From Fusicatenibacter sp. (GTDB lineage Bacteria > Bacillota > Clostridia > Lachnospirales > Lachnospiraceae): DNA of 64,000 nt. The position numbers and the translations under genes were made by a program. The stretch covers positions 1 through 64,000 of the forward strand of contig JAGHIA010000125.1 in NCBI GenBank assembly GCA_017887445.1, in the 5' to 3' direction. Below are positions 56,719-64,000 of this stretch, one piece after another; the first letter of the stretch is position 1, and each line of letters starts with the position of its first letter. The notes below the pieces were generated by a model. It saw only the letters and a program-made list of their open reading frames with translations. It was not told where the DNA came from and did not search any database.

Positions 56719-59628
56719 TCAATAATATTCCTCGATGTAACTGTACGCCTTGTCAAAAACCTCTTTATCTTTGATCTTATACTTGATCCAGACAACGCTG
56801 CGAAGCGCCTTCTTCACTTCCTGCTTTCCTGCCGTGGTATTCTGCCAGCCATCGAAACGGACAATTTTAACAATGTCATCAATATCGGTTACAATTCTTT
56901 CAACAATAACGGGAGTTCTCGGATTCTTCATACCATTAAAGAGCTCCGTCAGTGCCGCCTTCCCCTTATCAATTTCCTCTTCCGGCACAACCTCTTTTTC
57001 GGCTTGCGCTGCCTCTCGTGCCAGTTCCAACAAAAGTTTCAGGAATTCCACGCTGCTGACCAGCCCCTGTTCATGGCGCTCCCGAAGTTCCTCAACCTTT
57101 TCACCCAGTTTGATAAACTTAGGATCATTGCTATGTCTACGGATCTTCGCAACAAGATCGATCTGCACCTTCATGGTTGTCCTCTTCAGATCCTTCTGTT
57201 TCTCAATGAACTTGTCGATAAGCTCGGCATCCATTGTGATGATTTCCTCATCATCATGGACCTCACCGATATCAAGGTTCTCGTGAACCAATTCCATCGT
57301 CTTGGGACCAAGCGAAGCCCAAATAAGTGCTCCGCGTCCATCGGTCGGTTTTACAGACTCATATACGAGTGTCAGCCATTGATAATCAAACTTATACGGA
57401 TTCAGAAATGCGTCCGGAGACAGCGCATTCCATGCACGATTCAAGACCACATAATCCGCGGCGAATTCATCCTTCTCCTTATTTGTCGGAATACATTCCT
57501 GTGCTGCCATAAGGCCTTCCCAGCCGTCAATGCTGCGGTCAACTCCCATGAAATAGCTAAGGCACTTACGCATCAGCGCAGGCAGCTGCTTTTTCACCTC
57601 TTCAATATTTGTAATGACCTTACGCATACCAGCCTCATCAAAATCAAGTGCCTTGGCCACGTTATCAAAGATCCCTATGTAATCAACAATAAGGCCGAAC
57701 GTTTTTCCCTCATCGTAAGTACGGTTTGTTCGGCAGATTGCCTGAAGAAGCGTGTGATCTTTCATAGGTTTATCCAGATACATGACCTGTAAGATCTGCG
57801 CATCAAATCCTGTAAGCAGCTTAGAAGTCACAATAATCAACTTCAGCGGTGATTTTGGATCTCGGAAATAATCCAGTAGCTTACCTTCTTCATCACGGCT
57901 GCGATGGTACTTCTTATATCGATCTTCTTTATCGTTATTTGTGTCCATGACAATATCGGAAGCTTCGGGCGGCAGAAGCTTGTCCAGTTCCTCCTTGTAC
58001 ATCAAGCAACATTCCCGATCATAAACCACAACCTGCCCCTTATATCCATTCGGCTCAATCTTCTCTTTATAATGCTTAACAATATGTTCGCAGACCTTTT
58101 TGATACGCTTTTTGTCATACATGATGGCCTTCATATTTACTCGCTTCGAAAGTTCTGCTTTATCCTCTTCTGATAACCCTTCCGTAAGAATATCAAATTC
58201 TCTATTCAGTTTATCGCGATCAACATGCAAGTCAATCGGCACCGGCTCAAAATTCAGCGGAAGCGTTGCCTTATCACGAATAGAATCCTGAAACGAATAC
58301 TTGCTCATGTATCCGCTCTTATCTTCGATCGCTCCAAAAGTCTTGAAGGTATTTTTATCCACCCTGTTAATCGGCGTACCGGTCAGACCAAAGAAGAACG
58401 CATTCGGAAGGGCAATTCGCATTTTGGAACCCAGATCACCTTCCTGTGTTCTGTGCGCCTCATCGACCATGATTATGATATTGTCGCGGCGATTCAGCTC
58501 CTCTTCTACATCACCAAAACGATAGATGGTTGTAATGGCAATCTTTCTAATGTCTTGTTTGAAGAAATTGATCAAATCCTCTTTCGAAGCCAGGCTCACC
58601 AGGTTCGGTATATCAGATGCATTAAAAGTCGCCGTAATCTGTGTTTCAAGATCAAGTCGGTCATCAACGATCACGACTGTTGGATTTCTGAGTTCAGGTA
58701 TCATACGCAACTTCTGTGCGGCAAAAACCATCAGCAAGGACTTGCCTGATCCCTGAAAATGCCAGATGAGTCCCTGCTTGATTTCATTCTCCAGCACACG
58801 CTGGACAATCATATTTGCCCCCTCGTACTGCTGATAGCGGCAAATGATCTTGTACTTGCGGTATTTCTTATCTGTCGCAAACAAAGTGAAAAACTGGAAG
58901 ATATCCATCACCTTTTCCGGCGTAATCATATCTTCAACACTGGTCTTCACATCGGCCAGGCTACCTTCCACTTTATGCGTTGCTGTATGCCACGGTCCCC
59001 ACATGTTGAGCGGCATCCCAACAGAACCATACCTGTAGCGCTTACCTTCCGTGCCAAAATTAAATACATTAGATACAAACATGGCCGGAACACTCTTCTC
59101 ATAAGCCGCGATATCCTGCGCAGCATCAAGCCAGGTAATCGCATTGCGGACCGGGGTCTTGAGCTCGCCAATAACAAGTGGGAACCCGTTAACCAACAGA
59201 ACAATATCGAATCTCTTTCCATTATCCTTCTGAGGATAAACCCACTGATTTGTAACGATACACTCGTTTTTATCAAGTTCTTCTTTGGTCATAGTCCCGA
59301 AGAAGCGAATCGAGACGGCATGCCCATCCTTTCCAAACGGATAGGAATTCTCCTCGAAAATCATCCGCTTAAATACTTCATTCTGGGTAATCAGGTTATT
59401 CTCATTCGCAGACAGGAAGATGGTTCGGATTTTGTAAATCACCTCATCTGCTCTGGACGGTTCCTCTGCAATTTCAGGATTCAGACGGATCAGCGCGTCT
59501 TTCACCATAGGCTCTACCATAACATCTGAATACTGGCGGGGCAGCTCCTCTGCGGGCACATACCGCCAGCCATTTTGTTTCAGCGTGGTAATTACCATCT
59601 GTTCAATCGTGTTATCTTCGTTAAACAT
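56719..59628 (-). CDS. hsdR: Type I restriction endonuclease subunit R
   Basis: DIVLLVNGFPLVIGELK nuclease motif; FQGSGKSLLMVFAAQKL Walker A; MVDEAHRTQEGDLGSKMR. Confidence 0.95.
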   Translation of the reverse strand: MFNEDNTIEQMVITTLKQNGWRYVPAEELPRQYSDVMVEPMVKDALIRLNPEIAEEPSRADEVIYKIRTIFLSANENNLITQNEVFKRMIFEENSYPFGKDGHAVSIRFFGTMTKEELDKNECIVTNQWVYPQKDNGKRFDIVLLVNGFPLVIGELKTPVRNAITWLDAAQDIAAYEKSVPAMFVSNVFNFGTEGKRYRYGSVGMPLNMWGPWHTATHKVEGSLADVKTSVEDMITPEKVMDIFQFFTLFATDKKYRKYKIICRYQQYEGANMIVQRVLENEIKQGLIWHFQGSGKSLLMVFAAQKLRMIPELRNPTVVIVDDRLDLETQITATFNASDIPNLVSLASKEDLINFFKQDIRKIAITTIYRFGDVEEELNRRDNIIIMVDEAHRTQEGDLGSKMRIALPNAFFFGLTGTPINRVDKNTFKTFGAIEDKSGYMSKYSFQDSIRDKATLPLNFEPVPIDLHVDRDKLNREFDILTEGLSEEDKAELSKRVNMKAIMYDKKRIKKVCEHIVKHYKEKIEPNGYKGQVVVYDRECCLMYKEELDKLLPPEASDIVMDTNNDKEDRYKKYHRSRDEEGKLLDYFRDPKSPLKLIIVTSKLLTGFDAQILQVMYLDKPMKDHTLLQAICRTNRTYDEGKTFGLIVDYIGIFDNVAKALDFDEAGMRKVITNIEEVKKQLPALMRKCLSYFMGVDRSIDGWEGLMAAQECIPTNKEKDEFAADYVVLNRAWNALSPDAFLNPYKFDYQWLTLVYESVKPTDGRGALIWASLGPKTMELVHENLDIGEVHDDEEIITMDAELIDKFIEKQKDLKRTTMKVQIDLVAKIRRHSNDPKFIKLGEKVEELRERHEQGLVSSVEFLKLLLELAREAAQAEKEVVPEEEIDKGKAALTELFNGMKNPRTPVIVERIVTDIDDIVKIVRFDGWQNTTAGKQEVKKALRSVVWIKYKIKDKEVFDKAYSYIEEYY

Positions 59629-59670
59629 ATAAGAGTCTCCTTTCCAAATTTTGATTTGAGATCACTCAAT

Positions 59671-60831
59671 TCAGCCAAGATTCTCCAGAAGTATCTTTTT
59701 GTAGGTGGCATTCAGCTCCGAAATCGCCTGATTTAATTCAAATTTTGATTTATCGCTCTGGCGTGCAAGAGCAACAAATCGCTTCTGCTCGTTCGCCGTT
59801 GGTATTAATACCTCGATTTCCTCAATTCGGTACAATGCCAATTTAGGCTGTGTAGTATGCATAGTCTTAGCTTCAATCTGGTCTGCGCCAACAGGTAAAG
59901 ATAAATACCAAATCAAATAATCTCTATCGACAGGCGCATCTGACTGTAATACTATTTTGGCTGCATTTTCTGTAAGATTGGCACCTTCAATACATTCAGG
60001 AATGCACCCGATTTGCCCAATCGTCCCAGCAATACTGATATAGATATCCTTTGAGCTTATCACATAACGTGAAATTTTTTTATGAGTTTCTTCGCTCAAA
60101 TACACTAATCCTGACAATTCCACTGAACGATTTATCATATCGACCACTCGAACATATGGGTGCTCAGTTGGCCCATCTGCATAACCTTCACCCTTAGGTA
60201 ATCGCTTTCCTCCCTTCACCTCTGCAAAATCTCCAATCTTCTTTATCGGCAAGGCTTTAGGATTGTGCTCGACATCTCCGAACAGCTCGAAAAATTGAGA
60301 TTTCACAAGTTCATCCGTATAATACAACAGTCGCTTGTACGCTTCTTTCGTCCTGTTCACAGACCATAAAGCCTTCGCCAACTTACACTGTTCTGATAAA
60401 CCTGGAAGTTCAAATTCTAATTCTTTCAAATCTCGCCAGTTAATTGTTGGTGACAAAGAACCAACCGAAATTTTAATAGCCGCATCCAAGAAATAATCTG
60501 AGCTGATAAACAGCGGGAAGAACTCCTTATCTACCACATTCTCCTTTGGTCGAAGCACCATGCCATGTGCAGAAAAAATCCCATCAAAGGGAGCGATGGC
60601 AACTTTCTTCTGATAAGCTCGCCTCTTTCCAAAAAGGACATCCCCCTTTTTCATAAGAAGCTTTTCACCTTTAGGCGCAATATCAGAACCGTACCTCGAC
60701 ACTTTTAAACTACCAGTATCAAGATGTTCGAGCCCTATATACTTGTACTTATCTTCTTCAACAGGCTTTTTCTTATCGGTGCTGTTAAATGCAATATCCT
60801 CAAACTTATATTTAGCCATCTTGTGCAGCAC
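59671..60831 (-). CDS. hsdS: Type I restriction specificity subunit S (two target recognition domains)
   Basis: SLSPTINWRDLKELEFELPGLSEQ and a second TRD ending IEEIEVLIPTANEQKRFV. Confidence 0.92.
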   Translation of the reverse strand: MLHKMAKYKFEDIAFNSTDKKKPVEEDKYKYIGLEHLDTGSLKVSRYGSDIAPKGEKLLMKKGDVLFGKRRAYQKKVAIAPFDGIFSAHGMVLRPKENVVDKEFFPLFISSDYFLDAAIKISVGSLSPTINWRDLKELEFELPGLSEQCKLAKALWSVNRTKEAYKRLLYYTDELVKSQFFELFGDVEHNPKALPIKKIGDFAEVKGGKRLPKGEGYADGPTEHPYVRVVDMINRSVELSGLVYLSEETHKKISRYVISSKDIYISIAGTIGQIGCIPECIEGANLTENAAKIVLQSDAPVDRDYLIWYLSLPVGADQIEAKTMHTTQPKLALYRIEEIEVLIPTANEQKRFVALARQSDKSKFELNQAISELNATYKKILLENLG

Positions 60832-60952
60832 CTCCCATCATTTTTGCGTTTTCATAACAAACCGATATTCTTTCAGATGATTCCATTTCACCCTTGGAGA
60901 AAGAAGTCTGGAAAAATTCTCCACTACTACCGCTACATCGCCCAATCTTACT

Positions 60953-62470
60953 TTACTCATCATCTTCTCCATCCTTTGTAATCATCTTTGTGAGCTCCTC
61001 ATAATAAACTCGCATTCGTTCCGATGTCCGTTTCCAGTGTTCGTAGTGTACCTCAAGTTCAACTGAATCAATTTCATTTTCTTCTTTTACCTGCTTTACA
61101 TACAGCGGAATGCTAAGAGAAAAATCATTCTTTTCTGCATCCTGAACCGTAATTACCTTAGAGAATCCCTCTTCGTCACTGTATTTTTCATAGGCTGAGC
61201 TGATTCTCTTTATATTATCATCCGTCAGGTAGCTTTGAGCATTCTTCCTCTCCACTTCGCCAACCGCATTGATCATAAGAATCTGTCCACGTCTTTTTGG
61301 AGCCTTGCGCATACGACAAATCATAATGCAGGCTTCCATCGGTGAGTTGTAAAACAGGTTGGCCGCCAATCCAATAACACATTCTACTGCATCGCCTCTT
61401 ATCAGATTTTCCCGCATTTCTCTCTCTTCGTTTCTGAACAGCACACCATGGGGAAAAAGAATTGCGCACCGGCCAGTATCGGGTTTCAGGCTTTTTACAA
61501 TATGCTGTAAAAACGCATAATCCGCACGTCCCTGCGGCGGAACACCCAAAAAGTTTCTTCCGTATTTGTCCGACTCGAATGCTCCCCGGTCCCATTGGCT
61601 AATGGAATACGGCGGATTCGCAAGACACAGATCGAACTGCTTCAGTCTTCCGTTTTCGATAAAAGCCGGTGACTTCAGCGTATCGTCGTTCACTATATGA
61701 AAATCTGCTATCCCGTGCAGGAATAAGTTCATCCTTCCAATCGCGGAAGTAAGCGCATTGATCTCCTGCCCATACACGGCCACATTACGCCACTCCTGCC
61801 CATGTTCTTTCAGATATGCTATGGAGGAGATCAGCATACCGGCGCTTCCACAAGTAGGATCATAAATAGATTCACCTGACTGCGGCTTCAGCATCTCTGT
61901 CATCAAATGGACAACCGTTCGGTTCGTATAAAATTCCTGGGCCGTATGGCCACTGTCATCTGCAAACTTTTTGATCAAATATTCATAGCCTTGTCCAAGC
62001 TCGTCTTCCGGGCAGTTCGCCAATGAGAGTGTCTTAGAACTAAAGTGCTCCAGCAAATCCTTCAGCAGTCGATCTGGCAACCGTTTCTTATTTGTCCATG
62101 CACCGTCTCCGAAAATACCATGCAGTTTTTCTGGATTCGCCGCCTCAATTTTATGGAAAGCCGTTACGATCGCCTTCCCCACATTCTCTGTCGTGTTTCT
62201 TATATCGTTCCAGTGGGCTCCTTCCGGAATTGTAAATGTATGATTTTCTTCCCAGGTCAATGCCTCCTCATCGCCATCATTTTCAGCAAGAACCTTTTCA
62301 TTTTCTTCATCGTACACATCGCAGATTCTCTTAAAAAATAGAAGCGGAAAGATATACTGTTTATAGGCTCCAGCGTCAATATGAGATCTCAGCAGGACAG
62401 CTGATCCCCATAAGTAAGATTGAAGATCCTCTATTGATATTGTCTTACTCATTGACGTATCCTCCTTCAA
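60953..62470 (-). CDS. hsdM: Type I DNA methyltransferase subunit M (copy 2)
   Basis: SIYDPTCGSAGMLISS (motif I), LCLANPPYSISQWD (NPPY). Confidence 0.93.
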   Translation of the reverse strand: MKEDTSMSKTISIEDLQSYLWGSAVLLRSHIDAGAYKQYIFPLLFFKRICDVYDEENEKVLAENDGDEEALTWEENHTFTIPEGAHWNDIRNTTENVGKAIVTAFHKIEAANPEKLHGIFGDGAWTNKKRLPDRLLKDLLEHFSSKTLSLANCPEDELGQGYEYLIKKFADDSGHTAQEFYTNRTVVHLMTEMLKPQSGESIYDPTCGSAGMLISSIAYLKEHGQEWRNVAVYGQEINALTSAIGRMNLFLHGIADFHIVNDDTLKSPAFIENGRLKQFDLCLANPPYSISQWDRGAFESDKYGRNFLGVPPQGRADYAFLQHIVKSLKPDTGRCAILFPHGVLFRNEEREMRENLIRGDAVECVIGLAANLFYNSPMEACIMICRMRKAPKRRGQILMINAVGEVERKNAQSYLTDDNIKRISSAYEKYSDEEGFSKVITVQDAEKNDFSLSIPLYVKQVKEENEIDSVELEVHYEHWKRTSERMRVYYEELTKMITKDGEDDE

Positions 62471-63992
62471 CCAGCAGTTTCTTCATTTCTTCCTCTGCAT
62501 CAAATACATCCTTCAAAGCCTGAAAATAGGCTCTTCGAACTTCGGATGGCGGCGTGATCTCCTGCGGCTTCTTTTCGATGTAATTGTTGACGGCAAGTGT
62601 GTACCCCTGGTTTTTAACAGCTTCCAGCGTCACGACCTTTGCCTTTTCAATCACATCCTTGTAGTCTGTGTACAATTTGACGACCTCAGCAATGTTTTCC
62701 TTTGTCATCACATTTTGCGCCCTGCGAGCCTCGTAAATTTTGGAGGCATCTATCAGCATGATATGTCCCTTGTGATTCTTCTCTTTTTTCTTTTTCAAAA
62801 AAAGGATGCAAGCCGATACACCAGTGCTAAAGAACACGCCGCTTGCCAGTGTAATAACACACTCCAACAAATCAGAATCCACCAACTGCTGCCGCATTTT
62901 TCCTTCCTTGGTTCCTCGAAACAGCACCCCCTGAGGAAGGACAACTGCGCAGCGACCGTCTTCCTCTGCCATAGAACAAACCATATGCTGAAGCCATGCA
63001 AAATCCGCTCTTGAATCAGACGGACAGCCCCATATGGTTCGACCGTACTTATCACTTTCGAAAACATCTGCTCCCCAGTGATCAAGTGAAAACGGCGGAT
63101 TGGCAAGGACGCAGTTGAACTTTTTCAACTTTTCCCCTTCCAGAAATGCCGGCGCCCGAAGAGTATCTCCCGTAACAATTTTAAAATCACGAGCCCCATG
63201 AAGGAACAGATTCATTCTGGCGATTGAAGATGTTGAAAGATTGCTTTCTTGACCGTACATCCTGCCATATGTCATCTTCTCATTATCAATCTGCCGAATC
63301 GCCGCAATGAGCATTCCGCCCGTGCCGCATGCGGGATCATATACAGTATCGCCGGCCTTTGGCTGCAGCAACTCGACCATAAGCTTTACAATCGTTCGCG
63401 GCGTATAGAATTCTCCAGCATTTTTTTTTGACAAATCGGCAAACTTTTTTATCAGGTATTCGTAGGCATCACCCATTACATCCGCGGAATAATTTTTATT
63501 GCCGACCTTAATTTTGGACATATGCTCAATCAGATTTTTCAGTCGCTCATCTGAGAGTTTCGTTTTATCTGTCCAATTTGCATCATCAAAGCTGGAGAAC
63601 ACTCCGCTCAGAGTATCTGGATTCGCGCGCTCGATGCCATTCATCGCCTTGATGATCGCTTTTCCAACATCCTCACTTGTCTCCCGGACATCCTGCCAAT
63701 GACAGCCTTCCGAGATAATAAAACTGTAGTTTTCCTCAAAATCTGCCAGCTCCTCATCTCCACCGGACCGCTCAAAAGCATTAATTCTCTCCTCATCGTG
63801 CACGTCTGATATTCTTTTAAAGAAGAGGATCGGAGTCACATAACTCTTATATTCATCCTGATTGATCGGACCGCGAAGAATGTTGCAAGCCTCAAAGAGG
63901 TGCGAAAACAATTTCTGGCTCGTAACCTTCTCAGCTTCTGAATGCGTGTCCAATAAATCTTCATCGGCAATCTTCGCTGCTGACTGTATCAT
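62445..63992 (-). CDS. hsdM: Type I DNA methyltransferase subunit M (copy 1; may extend past window edge)
   Basis: TVYDPACGTGGMLIAA (motif I), CVLANPPFSLDHWG (NPPF); overlaps copy 2 by 26 bp. Confidence 0.93.
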   Translation of the reverse strand: MIQSAAKIADEDLLDTHSEAEKVTSQKLFSHLFEACNILRGPINQDEYKSYVTPILFFKRISDVHDEERINAFERSGGDEELADFEENYSFIISEGCHWQDVRETSEDVGKAIIKAMNGIERANPDTLSGVFSSFDDANWTDKTKLSDERLKNLIEHMSKIKVGNKNYSADVMGDAYEYLIKKFADLSKKNAGEFYTPRTIVKLMVELLQPKAGDTVYDPACGTGGMLIAAIRQIDNEKMTYGRMYGQESNLSTSSIARMNLFLHGARDFKIVTGDTLRAPAFLEGEKLKKFNCVLANPPFSLDHWGADVFESDKYGRTIWGCPSDSRADFAWLQHMVCSMAEEDGRCAVVLPQGVLFRGTKEGKMRQQLVDSDLLECVITLASGVFFSTGVSACILFLKKKKEKNHKGHIMLIDASKIYEARRAQNVMTKENIAEVVKLYTDYKDVIEKAKVVTLEAVKNQGYTLAVNNYIEKKPQEITPPSEVRRAYFQALKDVFDAEEEMKKLLVEGGYVNE

Positions 63993-64000
63993 TGTCCTCC

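Noticed and set aside
1-64000. tRNA or rRNA genes
   Set aside because: No recognisable tRNA/rRNA sequence noticed; a tRNAscan/Infernal run would be decisive.

Overview
The window looks like a Lachnospiraceae/Clostridia-type chromosome segment; the taxon is inferred from protein flavour only. Positions 1-44 kb are mostly housekeeping and accessory metabolism: ftsH, galK-galT-galE, pyrimidine nucleoside phosphorylase, a CcdA-TlpA fusion, a Ca2+ P-type ATPase, ispF, G1P dehydrogenase, mutY, an L,D-transpeptidase, a ThrE pair, asparaginase, an AlkD-like protein, a MATE pump, a GH29 fucosidase, AKR, ADH, a dnaJ-like gene, paired ABC exporters and a LytTR/GHKL two-component pair. Positions 44-64 kb form a defence island: a 19-repeat CRISPR array, a type I-B (Cst1/Cst2-like) cas operon, a small EVE/nudix cluster, and a type I restriction-modification locus with two hsdM genes and a GIY-YIG protein. 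The strongest finding is in the intergenic region upstream of cas6 (53439-53640). It holds a divergently transcribed mini-CRISPR made of two degenerate repeats around a 19-nt pseudo-spacer, with its own TTGTTT-N17-TATAAT promoter. In exact crRNA register, the pseudo-spacer matches the cas promoter region at 15/19 positions. Positions 1-13 match except position 6, the flipped-out base in type I crRNAs. The target carries a 5'-CCA PAM-like motif and lies directly upstream of the cas -35 box. This is what a CreR-like crRNA-guided autorepressor of the cas operon should look like. Other notable items: cas1 lacks its N-terminal domain, with an RBS-carrying interspersed repeat at the junction and no cas4. 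A MITE-like family (GTAAC..GTTAC ends, 8-bp target-site duplications, as small as 28 bp) is spread through the window. A 245-bp palindrome lies at 21.8-22.1 kb.
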